From: Paraflavisolibacter caeni
GTDB taxonomy: Bacteria; Bacteroidota; Bacteroidia; Chitinophagales; Chitinophagaceae
Assembly (NCBI RefSeq): GCF_025628885.1
Contig: NZ_JAOTIF010000028.1
Location: forward strand, 1-64,000
Length of the DNA stretch: 64,000 nt
Reading direction: 5' to 3'
Shown: positions 1-9,988 of the stretch, one piece after another
Position numbering within the stretch: the stretch's first letter is position 1
How the letters are laid out: each line of letters starts with the position of its first letter
The notes under the pieces: model-generated
Databases searched by the model: none
Told to the model about the DNA's origin: nothing
What the model saw: only the letters and a program-made list of their open reading frames with translations
Position numbers and translations under genes: made by a program

Positions 1-148
1 AAATACAGTTACTACTTCCTATTTACACAACTTTTTAGGGTCTCCAAAAAACATTTGGTGGAATCTTAGAATACAGAACCGATCTTTCATTCTATACCAA
101 TATAGTTTGTAGTTTTAACTCTGTCATTTAATTATACTTCTTTCAATA

Positions 149-2230
149 CTATTTGGTAATCACATCCACTTCAGCATATCCAATCTCATCGTTACCATCA
201 ATATTTCGCAAAGCACGAAGTTTGATATAGCGGGCTTTTACCGGTGAAAAACTCTTTACTTGCCATAATGGATTGTTTTTGATGTTGGAGAATTCACCCG
301 AATCGGCAAGTTTCCATTCTGCATTATCATTCGATATATAAAACTCGTAGTTGCTGATGATGCCAGGGTTCCAAATGTTCTGGTCTGGCAGGTATCTGAA
401 GCCGCTCAGTGTTTCTTCTTTGCCCAAATCAATCACTAAATCAACCGGCATTTTTTTGTCTTTGCTTTGGTGCCAGGCAGTAGATGGGTCGCCATCTAAA
501 ATAGCATTTGCTTTTTCATCATTTATGCCTATCAACTTCCAACTCTTTCTGGGAATATCAAATTTTTCGTGTGTTACCGGACTGCTTTTGCGCGATGCAG
601 GTTCATAAGCCATTGCACTTATTTGTACTTTGCCTTTGGTAGCAATGGAGCCTGTGTATTTTTTCGACTTCAAAGTGGGTACACTTCCATCCATTGTATA
701 ATACAGTTCTGATTCTTTATCGGCTGGTATGATGTTTATTTCGCCATTCTGATTCCTGATAATGGAAGGAGGAGTGAGTATTTGCGGTGCATTATAAATG
801 CCGATATTAGAAATTACCGGGCAGCTTTTTGCATCGGTAATATTGAAGCGAACCTTGGTGGCCGTTACAGCTGGAAAACGAAGGATGCGCTTATACCCGA
901 CGGTGGTTGCTTTCGCCAGTTCTTTCCAATTTCCATCAACCCATGCTTCTACAGTAAATGATTTTACCCGTTGGCCCAAACGAATATATTCCTGTACCAA
1001 AAAACGGTTAAATTTTGTTGGCTTGCCAAAATCTATTGTTAACGAAGCCTGCTTTAGATTATCATCTGTAGCCCAATATGTGTTTTTATTGCCATCAATT
1101 GCCATTACTGCTGCAAACTGTTTTGCATTGCCCCGAACATTTGAAGCGGTTGCCTTCCTTTTTAAAGCAAGGTTTACTGCAAATGCGTTTTTCACTGCAT
1201 CGCCAAAAGCAAGAGCAGCTTTTTCATCATTTCCGTGGATCAATCCTCTGGTATCAATCGGAAAGTTGAGAAGTAATGAACCATTGCGGCCAATGGAGTT
1301 GTAGTAAGTCTCCATTAAGTGAGGCACTGTTTTTACTCTTTCGTTTTCACTGGGATGGTAAAACCATTCGGGTCTTATTGAAGTATTGACTTCGGCAGGC
1401 ACCCAGGCATTCCCATCTTCCAAACCATAGTGCAACATATTCCAGCTTACTTCGCCTGTTGCATTTAACAAGCTCCAGTTGGTTTCGCCAACGAAACCTG
1501 CTTCTGTTCCCACCCAGCGCAGGTCGCCCCTATCACCACCGTCGTTCCATATCACAATATTGGGTTGCAGCTTGCGAATCATCTTATAGGTATTACTCCA
1601 GTCATAATAAGTGGTGCGGTCTATCTTGCGGTTTTCATTGGCACCACCATAATATCCTGAACCTCCGTTAGCACCATCAAACCACACTTCGAATATTGGA
1701 CCATAGTTGGTGAGCAGTTCGGTAAGTTGATTCCTAAAGTAAGTAATGTATTCAGGCTTTCCGTAATCGGGGTGGTTTCTATCCCAAGGCGATAAATAGA
1801 TGCCTAATTTCAAACCATATTCTTTACAGGCATCGGCCATTTCTCGAACAATATCGCCTTTGCCATTTTTCCAGGGAGCATTTTTAACGGAATACTCTGT
1901 ATATTTTGATGGCCAAAGGCAAAAACCGCAGTGGTGTTTTGCGGTTATTATAATTCCCTTCATACCTGCTTGTTTACAGATACGAGCCCACTGGCGGCAA
2001 TCCAAATTTTCAGGATTAAATAGTTTGACATCTTCATTACCATAACCCCACGATTGGTCGGTATAAGTGTTTAAGGAGAAATGAACAAAAGCATAATACT
2101 CCATTTCCTGCCAGCGCATCTGATTTTTTGACGGAACAGGGCCATAAGGGGCTGGAGCTTTTACCTGTGCATTGTTAATACCGACTAAAAAAATGGAAAA
2201 GAAGAGCCCACATAAAATACTCCTACTCAT
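149..2230 (-). CDS. GH29 alpha-L-fucosidase with two F5/8 type C-like domains
   Basis: Secreted exo-acting alpha-L-fucosidase, 693 aa, with an N-terminal signal peptide ending near NNAQ. The GH29 barrel spans about residues 30-350. The motif EVWFDGANG near residue 184 holds the Asp expected to be the nucleophile. The early motif AKHHCGFCLWPS is typical of the GH29 branch acting on alpha-1,3/1,4-fucosides, although specificity cannot be fixed from sequence. Behind the barrel come a discoidin-like (F5/8 type C) domain (about 360-480), a short CHB_HEX_C-like segment containing YYTMDGSVPT (about 485-555) and a second discoidin-like domain (about 565-690), all probably carbohydrate-binding. It is the last gene of the minus-strand series, 65 bp after the DUF5916 gene. 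In the cluster it would remove terminal fucose from side chains. Family call is firm; linkage is inferred. Confidence 0.93.
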   Translation of the reverse strand: MSRSILCGLFFSIFLVGINNAQVKAPAPYGPVPSKNQMRWQEMEYYAFVHFSLNTYTDQSWGYGNEDVKLFNPENLDCRQWARICKQAGMKGIIITAKHHCGFCLWPSKYTEYSVKNAPWKNGKGDIVREMADACKEYGLKLGIYLSPWDRNHPDYGKPEYITYFRNQLTELLTNYGPIFEVWFDGANGGSGYYGGANENRKIDRTTYYDWSNTYKMIRKLQPNIVIWNDGGDRGDLRWVGTEAGFVGETNWSLLNATGEVSWNMLHYGLEDGNAWVPAEVNTSIRPEWFYHPSENERVKTVPHLMETYYNSIGRNGSLLLNFPIDTRGLIHGNDEKAALAFGDAVKNAFAVNLALKRKATASNVRGNAKQFAAVMAIDGNKNTYWATDDNLKQASLTIDFGKPTKFNRFLVQEYIRLGQRVKSFTVEAWVDGNWKELAKATTVGYKRILRFPAVTATKVRFNITDAKSCPVISNIGIYNAPQILTPPSIIRNQNGEINIIPADKESELYYTMDGSVPTLKSKKYTGSIATKGKVQISAMAYEPASRKSSPVTHEKFDIPRKSWKLIGINDEKANAILDGDPSTAWHQSKDKKMPVDLVIDLGKEETLSGFRYLPDQNIWNPGIISNYEFYISNDNAEWKLADSGEFSNIKNNPLWQVKSFSPVKARYIKLRALRNIDGNDEIGYAEVDVITK

Positions 2231-2295
2231 GATTATTTGAATTGTTTTGTTGCTTGAGTTATTTAAATGTATAAATTCCTTTCTTTGAATCTATT

Positions 2296-4938
2296 TTATA
2301 TCGAAAACCATCTATTAAATTTTATAAGAAAAATATTTTTGGGGGAAATATTCCTTATTACACTCATTCCGTCAAGTAAACCCTTGGTTCCGGGCTGGAC
2401 AAAATCAGTCCTCTCCTGCGACCATACAAGATAGAATTGCGAACCTGGCCGGTATTCCCACCTGAAAACCAAGTTGGAACGAAATTGGCTAAAATCGAAA
2501 TCAGGATTCCAGAAGTTATAGTTTACTATCCCATTGTTGTTCTCGGAGACTTCATAAGTGTTACCATTCAGCTTGGGAATTAGCCCTGAAAATCGGTCAG
2601 GGTAATTGTTTGCTTTTGAATTTGTAATTCTCTTAAATTCCGAGTAGTTACCTATAGTTGCAAACGGGCTTCCATAATACTGTATAGACAGTTCGGGTGT
2701 TATGTTATAATCTACTCTAAAAGTAGTTCCTAATGTTTGCTGGTTTATTTTCCCAAGAATATATCGCTGCTCGCTACTATTATTGGCCGTGGTAATGAAT
2801 TGAAGATCGTTTCTATTACCCGAATAATTAAAACTTGTAGAAAGTTTCAAGGTATTTATAGGGGTATATTTTATCCCCGGCTGGAAAGAATAATACTGTG
2901 CACTGCCACAACCGGAGGTTGAGAGTTCAGCATTTAGTTCGCAAGAGAGTTTTTTTGAGGGATCGGTTCTGACATAGAGGCTTTGGTACCAAACGGAAGG
3001 AATCAACATTGCACTACCTCCACGTAAAATTCTGGTATCAAGCGATTGCGAGGTATAACTCACAGAGGTATTTATCGCCCATTTATTTACCAATTCAAAG
3101 TATGCACTAAGGTTTGTATTTGACGATAAGTATCTTAATCCAAAGTCCCAGTTGTTGGTTTCCGACAATGAAATATTAAAGGTTCGGAATATAGAAACCG
3201 GTTTATTTATAAAGTAATAAACAGAGTTTCTTTGTTTAATTATATCAGCCATTTGCATAAACCCAATGTCATTGAAATCAAGACCCGGTGAACGCCAAAT
3301 CAGTTCGGTAGAATAACGCCATAATCCTTTACTTCCTTTTCCAATTCGGATATCTCCGCCATAGCCGGAAAGCCGACTAATGGCAGTATCAAATTGTGCG
3401 TAATGTATGTCCGGTCTCTGATAATATCGTGCTGAAGATTGCTGAAGGTTGGTCATGGCTTCATGACTTCCGACGATGTTGCTTGCAACTAATTTTGCAT
3501 CTAAATAATACTCTTTATCATGCCACTGATGGAGCAAATCAATACCTCCCGTATAGGCATTACGGTTCATGAATTTCAGTTGCGGCGCATTTATGAACCG
3601 GTTTGTGGAAGTAATAATACCGCCAAGCACCGTATTTCCTTGCTTAAAGTCCTGCTGAACCCTGGCAATGGAATAATTTGTCAGAGGTTCAACGCTGATA
3701 CTTTTCCTTTTACCCATCGAATCTACTTTGGCATATTCGGTCGAAGTAAGACTTTCCAATATTCCTAATGATAATCCTTTGGCAGTCTTGCCACTTAATT
3801 TTGCAGAGCCAAGAATAGTGGTATTGTCGGGATAATTCATAAACTCGTGTTCGTTTATGCTCGGATAAAATGAAGGAGTATGGCCTATTCTGCGGCTGTA
3901 AAATAGGTTTGAATTATCAAAATCAAAATTGAAAATATTCTTTCCTTCGAGGAAGAAGGGACGTTTCTCGTCATAAAAAGTTTCGAATGCTGTGAGATTC
4001 ATCACTGATGGGTCAGCCTCGACCTGTCCGAAATCTGGATTCGTCGTCAAATCAACTGTTAAATTACTTGTCAGCCCAATTTTTGCATCTAAGCCAATAT
4101 TTCCAGACCACCTCCTGCCTTTATTTTCAAATGGATTGTTTGGATCCCCTTTAAATGTTTTGAGTTTTCCCAGCATATATGGCATAATTTCGATTCTTCT
4201 GGATTTTGGCAAACCATTAATACCGTGAAGCTCTCCGAATAAGTACAGCATGCCCGGCCCAGTCGAAGACTGAAGTTCCCAGTCGCTCTCCTGCTGAAAA
4301 CGATCAATCCATCGCCATGCATGAAGTCCCCATACCTGCACGGAGTCTTTACTGTAACGAAGTTGGCTCAGTGGAATTTCAAACTCGGCAGTCCATGCAG
4401 AATCCTCAAAAGCGGTTTTCGCATACCAGACAGCATTCCAGTTTAAATCTGCATTCATAGGATTAGTTATGAGTAAATCAGTCTTCTGTCCGGCAGCCGA
4501 AACATCAAACTCAAACCCTGTACGATGATCGTGATAACTATCAAAACAAATGCCTGCCATGTCACCTAAAAACTCATCACGCCGGCCTGCTTTGCGTATA
4601 ATTTTTTGCGGTATACTGTCGAAAGCTCGAATGGCAACATAGATATTCTTGTCATCGTAAAGAATCTTGAGTTGTGTTGGCTGTGATGGCCTGGCTCCTT
4701 CGTTCGGTAGCCATTGGGTGTAATCGCCAGACCATTCACCTGTTTTCCAGCAAGCATCGCTTAACTTACCGTCAATGACCGGTTTTTCGGTAAAAAGACG
4801 ATTAGTATGATATACCCTTGGTGGCCTTTGGGTTAACTTTTTTATGGTGTCGTTTACATTTACTTGAGAATAAGTTTCCTGTAAAAAGAAAGCTAACAAC
4901 AATGGAATTAGGCAAATTATTTTAGTGTCGTTTTTCAT
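2296..4938 (-). CDS. CBM9-like / DUF5916 outer-membrane-type protein
   Basis: An 880-aa protein with a signal peptide. A CBM9-like sugar-binding domain (about residues 45-235) contains the motifs DGKLSDACWKTGEW and NIYVAIRAFDS. The long C-terminal DUF5916 region (about 245-880) has the aromatic-rich alternating pattern of a beta-barrel and ends in FNRWFSI, like an outer-membrane protein. The biochemical function of DUF5916 proteins is not established; binding or handling of glycans at the outer membrane is an inference from the CBM9-like domain and the location. The gene is intact. A closely related copy at 22497-25129 is a pseudogene, so this is the surviving paralogue. It lies between the interrupted GH2 and the GH29 gene. 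Confidence 0.85.
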   Translation of the reverse strand: MKNDTKIICLIPLLLAFFLQETYSQVNVNDTIKKLTQRPPRVYHTNRLFTEKPVIDGKLSDACWKTGEWSGDYTQWLPNEGARPSQPTQLKILYDDKNIYVAIRAFDSIPQKIIRKAGRRDEFLGDMAGICFDSYHDHRTGFEFDVSAAGQKTDLLITNPMNADLNWNAVWYAKTAFEDSAWTAEFEIPLSQLRYSKDSVQVWGLHAWRWIDRFQQESDWELQSSTGPGMLYLFGELHGINGLPKSRRIEIMPYMLGKLKTFKGDPNNPFENKGRRWSGNIGLDAKIGLTSNLTVDLTTNPDFGQVEADPSVMNLTAFETFYDEKRPFFLEGKNIFNFDFDNSNLFYSRRIGHTPSFYPSINEHEFMNYPDNTTILGSAKLSGKTAKGLSLGILESLTSTEYAKVDSMGKRKSISVEPLTNYSIARVQQDFKQGNTVLGGIITSTNRFINAPQLKFMNRNAYTGGIDLLHQWHDKEYYLDAKLVASNIVGSHEAMTNLQQSSARYYQRPDIHYAQFDTAISRLSGYGGDIRIGKGSKGLWRYSTELIWRSPGLDFNDIGFMQMADIIKQRNSVYYFINKPVSIFRTFNISLSETNNWDFGLRYLSSNTNLSAYFELVNKWAINTSVSYTSQSLDTRILRGGSAMLIPSVWYQSLYVRTDPSKKLSCELNAELSTSGCGSAQYYSFQPGIKYTPINTLKLSTSFNYSGNRNDLQFITTANNSSEQRYILGKINQQTLGTTFRVDYNITPELSIQYYGSPFATIGNYSEFKRITNSKANNYPDRFSGLIPKLNGNTYEVSENNNGIVNYNFWNPDFDFSQFRSNLVFRWEYRPGSQFYLVWSQERTDFVQPGTKGLLDGMSVIRNISPKNIFLIKFNRWFSI

Positions 4939-5090
4939 CTGTATTTTTTTATAAACATTTTATGCGTATATACTTAGGAGATTTCCATTCAATCAATATT
5001 TGACAACTTATTACTACTATTGCATTCCTTTTACCACCACTTCCATTATTACCGGAACTCATGCCTGCCATCTGCTCCTGATTAAAAAAA

Positions 5091-6632
5091 TTATTCCGAT
5101 TTAATTATTATTTCAGCTTCTTTTAGGGTTTCAGATATTGCTTTCAACCTGATTGTACCGGCTTGATTATCGGCTTGAACAAGCACTAAACAATATCCAT
5201 TGAAAGCCATGCGCTGGCTGGCCCTATCAGGCTCGTGACTGCTGGGATTGCCATTGCCCGTGCTAATGATCTTGCCGGGGCCTTCGATTGAAAATTTCAC
5301 AAGGTTGCTCGCAGTTGGCACAACCCTGCCTTTGGCATCTTTGATAGCTACCCTGATAACAGCCACATCGCAACCATCCGATTTAAGAATATTGCAATCG
5401 CTATTCAATGCTATCTGTGCCGGAGGTGCGGTTGTTTCTGCAATATCTTTTGTAACTAATTTTCCTTTATTATAGCCTCGGGCTTCTAATTTTCCGGGTT
5501 GATAACTAAGTTCCCATTCAAGCTTCGTGTAAGGAATTGTCTTTTTCTTTCCTATACTTTTTCCATTCAGGAATAACTCAACCTCTTCGCAATTGGTATA
5601 GCATTGAACCTTTTGAAGCTTGCCTTCTTTTCCGGGCCAATTCCAATGCGGGAATATGTGAACTACAGATTCATTTGACCAGGCGGCTTTGTAAGCATAA
5701 TATCCATCTTTGGGGAAGCCGCATATATCCATAATGCCAAAATGCGAAGAAACGCATGGCCAACGGTAAGGTGTCGGTTCACCTCTGTAATCGAATCCGC
5801 TCCATATGAATGTGCCGCCAAGGAAAGGATATTTTACTACATCAGCCCAATCTTCTCCCGGCAATGGGCCCCAGTTGGGCTCCCATTTCTGTAAGTTAGA
5901 TACATAGCCCTTCTCCCAATTGTTCTCATACTCTCCGCGTGTTGAGATGAAACTTGTTGATTCGGTCGAAAACAATATTCGATTGGGGTAGTTTTCGTGG
6001 TCCTTCACATAGGCCATTCCTTTGTCTCCATAATTATATCCTACAACATCCTGCACATCGGCATAGCCGCCATCATTTCGTGCATGGTTCATAGCGGCCG
6101 TTACCAGACGTGTAGGATCTATTTTATGAGTTGTCGCCACCATTGTTTCAAGTATTCGGGCGCCCATGACCGTGCCCTGGATCCATTCTTCATTTTCCAT
6201 ACTCCACATAAATATGGAAGGATGATTCCGGTCGCGGTACAGCATAGTTGTTAAGTCTTTTAACCCTTCTTCGCTGCTGCTGAGATAACGGTTTTCATCC
6301 AGCACAAGTAATCCCATGCTGTCGCACATATCGAGGAGTTCCGGGGTAGGTGGATGATGGGCACTGCGGTAAGCATTACTGCCCATTTCTTTAAGCAGCC
6401 TTAATTTGTATTCATTTATTTTATCGGGAAGAGCAACGCCGATGCCGGCAAAATCCTGGTGATTGGCTGTTCCCTTTACAGGATACAGTTTACCATTCAA
6501 AAAAACTCCATTGCGATTGATTTCTATAGTTCTCACTCCAAAAGTAGTTACATAACTATCAATAATATTTCCCTTCTCAATAACCTCAGTTTGTACTTTG
6601 TATAAGGTTGGCGTTTCGGGCGTCCAGAGCAA
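5091..6632 (-). pseudogene. GH2 beta-galactosidase-like, C-terminal part (gene split by an in-frame stop)
   Basis: This 513-codon stretch continues the GH2 enzyme that begins at 7556. It lies in the same reading frame (6632 and 7556 differ by 924, a multiple of 3), and the break is one TAA at 6681-6683. The first possible start is a TTG inside the motif KPLLWTPETPTLY, which is a mid-domain GH2 motif and not a natural N-terminus. The TIM barrel is complete: MWSMENEEW (residue about 147 of this piece) carries the acid/base Glu, and FSTEST (about 223) the likely nucleophile Glu. C-terminal Ig-like domains follow. If read through, the whole protein would be about 821 residues, the same size class as the two other 820-aa-class GH2 genes here. 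Either a recent nonsense mutation or a sequencing error explains it. Confidence 0.85.
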
Positions 6633-6680
6633 TGGCTTTTGTATTGTTGCTGTTTGTGCAATTTCGGTTGTACTAAATGG

Positions 6681-7556
6681 TTAGATCTTTTGAGAAGAAG
6701 CCACTGAGTCCAGTACAATACCCCTGTTGTTTACAATTTTTGAAACGAGGGTAAAGTTCTTAACTCCCTTGTATTCATTCTTCAATGTAGTTTTAATACC
6801 AACAACAGCTTCATTTGAAGAAACGGAAGGAGTAGTAACATAAGTGCCAAACCTGTCAACGTGTAACTTGTCGGTTTTAATTAGCCGGACATGCCTGTAA
6901 ATGCCGCCACCTTCATACCACCAGCCTTCGTATTCGCTAGCATCTACCTTCACCAGTATTGCATTTTTACCTTCGTTGCCATAACGTAAAACATCAGTCA
7001 AATCGTAGTTTGACGGCGTGTAACCGCTTTGGTGATTACCGATAAGATGACCATACACCCAAACGGTGCTGTTCCTGAAAATTCCGTCAAATTCGATGGA
7101 TATTTTTTTCCCTTTGTCTGCTTCCGGTATTTCAAATTCTTTCCTGTAAAAACCGATGCCCGCAGGTAAATATCCATTGCCTGCCGGCTGGCTGCCGAGT
7201 GAATTGTCATTTATAAAACTATTCTCAACCACCCAATCGTGAGGTAAATTGACCAATTGCCAGTTTTTGGGATAAAAGACCGTTGCACTTTTAACATCGG
7301 TGTAATCCATTGTTGTGTCTTTGGCAGTTAAGACTTGAACGTTGACATCTGTCAGTCCACCTTGGCTGCCAGCCTTTATTACACGCTTCATAGCGATATT
7401 GCCTTTGTGGAACTGCCAGTTACAGTCAAAGTTCTCTTTAACTCTTTTACCTGATGCTGTTTTAGTGATCTCCTGTGTTTTTATATCCTCACTAAATGCC
7501 AGCAAGAAAAAAGGGATACTAAACAACGTTATCAATCTTCCATGCAGCAGCTTCAT
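6681..7556 (-). pseudogene. GH2 beta-galactosidase-like, N-terminal part (ends at a premature TAA)
   Basis: A 291-codon N-terminal piece with a signal peptide (hydrophobic FSIPFFLLAFS). The GH2 sugar-binding jelly-roll domain shows NLPHDWVVENSF, GIGFYRKEFEIP and GGGIYRHVRLI. The start of the immunoglobulin-like GH2 domain follows, then the frame ends abruptly at SVASSQKI-stop. Translation beyond the stop continues in the same frame with normal GH2 sequence into the next entry. The catalytic barrel is absent from this piece, so on its own it could only be a binding domain. There is no sign of a frameshift or inserted DNA. The ATG at 7556 follows an A-rich leader and starts 81 bp after the GH42 stop. 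Confidence 0.85.
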
Positions 7557-7636
7557 AAGTTTTGTTCTTTAAGTATTTATCCAGTAATTAATAATGTCAA
7601 TGAAAAATTGTCTTCCAAACTTATGTCCCCAATTAA

Positions 7637-9667
7637 TTAATTCACTTCAATAAACTCCGGTTCATAAGCTGCAATTGTAAAATTGCCAGAATATTCTCTG
7701 TCAAGAAGCATACTCTTTGACTTTCCCTTCATCGGAATTTCTTTTGGTTCGCCCGTTATATTCAGATACAAGAAATGGTTTTTATCAATCTGCCTTGCCA
7801 TTACACCCTCTGGTACATCCGGACCTTTTTTTATGGAAAGTTCGCTAATCAGTTCATCAAGCAAAGGATTCAGTACATCAGCATTAGCAGGAAGACCAAC
7901 ATAAATGGCCCGTCCTTTACCATATTTATTACTCGTCATTATCGGATAGTCTTTATCCAAGCTGGTGAGATTGCCTATAATTTCCGCTCCTTTCGGTTCA
8001 ATAATATCAAACCGTTCCGATTCTGTATTCATCAGTTTCCCTTTATAAGTAAACTCAATCTTTTTGCCTTTACATGATTTTCTTGATATTTCATTGAGTG
8101 TTTCAGTTTCTTCGTAACTGCCCACACGTATGCCAAATACATCACTTAACAAGCCCGGACGTGTACTTGCAAATACCTGTCCTGTTTCGTCAACAATCGC
8201 CGAATTATTTGTCATTACAACTGTGCCGCCATTTTTTACAAAGTCGCGGATTTTTGCAGCGGTTGTTCCATCCATCACAGCAACACCGGGCACAAAAAGT
8301 AGTTTATAGTTTAGCGAACTTTTGCTAATCTCTACAATGCGGGCATCCATGTTGCGGTAATAAAACAGATTGAAGCAGGCTTGTAGTTGGCCATCATGTT
8401 TTTCAGGAAAATAGCTGCTTGCAATTTGACTGGGAAATGAAAATGCCAAACCAACTTCTGCCTGAGGTTTGTAGGGGAAGAATTTTCCAATCCTTTTAAA
8501 TTCAGTTGCAATTTTCTTGTATTCATCGTATTTGCGGTTTGGTACTCCATCCCAGTCAATCATTCCTTCCAAATACTGTTCTTCACCGGCGTGCATGCTT
8601 TGCCACGTCCAGCCGCAAACCATCTGATTGCCATACATAAGTGTAGCATAAGCCGACTTTCTGATAGAGTTGGGAACAGCAGTCATGGTTGTAAACTCGC
8701 TGCACCAAAATGGGTTTGTGCTTTCAAATTGAATACGTGAAATTCCAAACAGGGAATTCATAACGCCCCAATTAGTTGTTAAAGAGTTTCCGGGATAGAA
8801 ACCCGCGCCATGGCGGGTCATCTTACCGGAATAAGCTACTGGAGAATAATCAAAATACTTTAATGGACTATAATACCATGCATTGGTATTGGTCAACGCG
8901 TGGGGTGCATTCTCATTCGTCTTATCTAAAATCTTAAGCAGCAGCTGATTGATTTCATCGGAAACAAAACGTCTGAAATCGAGCATCCTTTCGGGAGCGC
9001 CGTTAATTGAACCGGATACAGGAAAGCCAATTTCTTCAAACTGATTAAGCCTTCTTGACCATCTTTGCGTTGCCCATGCTTTGTTTAAATTGTCGGGAGT
9101 TTTATATTTCTGCTTTAACCATGCCATGAATCGCTGTCTTGCAGATTCCGAATACGAAACAGGGCCATCACCCGATTCATTATCGATGCCAAAAGCAAGC
9201 AAAGCCGGGTGCTTTCCATATCTTTTTGTTAACGTATCAGTATAACGCAGGGCATATTTTTGATACATCGAGTCGCCAGCATCTTCCATGTAACGATGAT
9301 TGGGGTACAGCACATTTCCGCTTGCGTCCGTAATACTGATGGACGGATATTTATGATGCAACCAGATTGGTGCCGGACGGATAGCAACATCAAGGATAAC
9401 TTTAATACCGGACTGATTCATCATGTTCATCACTGTATCGAACCAGCTAAAGTCAAATTTCCCCTCCGATGGTTCGTAACTATCCCAGGCCAGATGCCCC
9501 AAACGTACCACGTTCAATCCTGCTGCTTTCATTACCTGAATATCTCTTTTTATTTTTTCCAGATTCTTATCATCATGCGGATGATAATTGGCTCCAACAT
9601 ACAGCCCTTGAGCTTTCAAAGAGAAATTAAAAAAGAATGGAAGCATAAATAAGAAAAAACTTTTCAT
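7637..9667 (-). CDS. GH42 beta-galactosidase-like glycosidase
   Basis: A 676-aa secreted enzyme with a signal peptide ending at SLKAQG. The GH42 A domain starts immediately with YVGANYHPHD. FGIDNESGDG near residue 164 holds the predicted acid/base Glu and FWCSEFTT near 323 the predicted nucleophile. A trimerisation-like flavodoxin-fold region (about 405-590, with FVKNGGTVVMTNNSA) and a small C-terminal beta domain follow. Likely activity is exo-beta-galactosidase, releasing galactose from xyloglucan or galactan oligosaccharides. It is preceded by a terminator and an orphan signal-peptide relic, so it may have its own promoter within 9668-9798, although no clear one was recognised. A copy of its first codons survives as a relic near 46375-46425. 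Confidence 0.9.
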   Translation of the reverse strand: MKSFFLFMLPFFFNFSLKAQGLYVGANYHPHDDKNLEKIKRDIQVMKAAGLNVVRLGHLAWDSYEPSEGKFDFSWFDTVMNMMNQSGIKVILDVAIRPAPIWLHHKYPSISITDASGNVLYPNHRYMEDAGDSMYQKYALRYTDTLTKRYGKHPALLAFGIDNESGDGPVSYSESARQRFMAWLKQKYKTPDNLNKAWATQRWSRRLNQFEEIGFPVSGSINGAPERMLDFRRFVSDEINQLLLKILDKTNENAPHALTNTNAWYYSPLKYFDYSPVAYSGKMTRHGAGFYPGNSLTTNWGVMNSLFGISRIQFESTNPFWCSEFTTMTAVPNSIRKSAYATLMYGNQMVCGWTWQSMHAGEEQYLEGMIDWDGVPNRKYDEYKKIATEFKRIGKFFPYKPQAEVGLAFSFPSQIASSYFPEKHDGQLQACFNLFYYRNMDARIVEISKSSLNYKLLFVPGVAVMDGTTAAKIRDFVKNGGTVVMTNNSAIVDETGQVFASTRPGLLSDVFGIRVGSYEETETLNEISRKSCKGKKIEFTYKGKLMNTESERFDIIEPKGAEIIGNLTSLDKDYPIMTSNKYGKGRAIYVGLPANADVLNPLLDELISELSIKKGPDVPEGVMARQIDKNHFLYLNITGEPKEIPMKGKSKSMLLDREYSGNFTIAAYEPEFIEVN

Positions 9668-9798
9668 GTTATTTATTTTATATTTCGCTGCAGTCGATTA
9701 GGATCATACATCGCATACATGCAGCTGTTTTTTATTGATCTGACATCTAGTTTATTACTTTTTCCAACAGATACTAATTAAAGATTGAACCGATTTAT

Positions 9799-9833
9799 AA
9801 AAAAGAGGAAGGTTCAAAACCCTCCTCTTTTTT
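9799..9833 (-). terminator. Rho-independent terminator after the GH51 gene region
   Basis: An inverted repeat (AAAGAGGAAGG with CCCTCCTCTTT, one mismatch) flanked by A and T runs on both sides, so it could act in either direction. On the minus strand it follows GH51 and the relic at 9848-9949 and precedes the GH42 gene. Confidence 0.7.
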
Positions 9834-9847
9834 ACTAACATTGGAAA

Positions 9848-9949
9848 TCAGGTTCTCATCTTATTTACTATAGTCTGGGCTGTTGGTAATTGCGCCCAAA
9901 CACTAATGGACATAAACAGTCCGATAAGAAAGTTTCAAAAAAGAGGCAT
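9848..9949 (-). pseudogene. Orphan secretion-signal relic
   Basis: In the GH51-GH42 gap the minus strand reads FLIGLFMSISVWAQ followed by LPTAQTIVNKMRT and a stop. That is a textbook signal peptide with its cleavage site and the first mature residues. There is an in-frame TGA just before FLIG and no downstream domain. The mature start resembles that of GH88/GH105-type unsaturated-uronyl hydrolases, but 13 residues are too few to assign a family. It is best read as the stump of a deleted secreted enzyme. The rest of the gap (9668-9988) holds only the hairpin listed separately. Confidence 0.5.
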
Positions 9950-9988
9950 CTTTTTGATACAAATGACAAGCTGTGTTTTTTCATTTTG

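Noticed and set aside
4939-5090. Peptide-like reading QEQMAGMSSGNNGSGG in the GH2-DUF5916 gap
   Set aside because: Short, low-complexity and without match to any family or to other parts of the window. It may be another relic but cannot be supported.
6681-6683. Programmed stop-codon recoding in the GH2 gene
   Set aside because: The stop is TAA, not TGA or TAG, and no downstream structure was noticed. Mutation or sequencing error is simpler.
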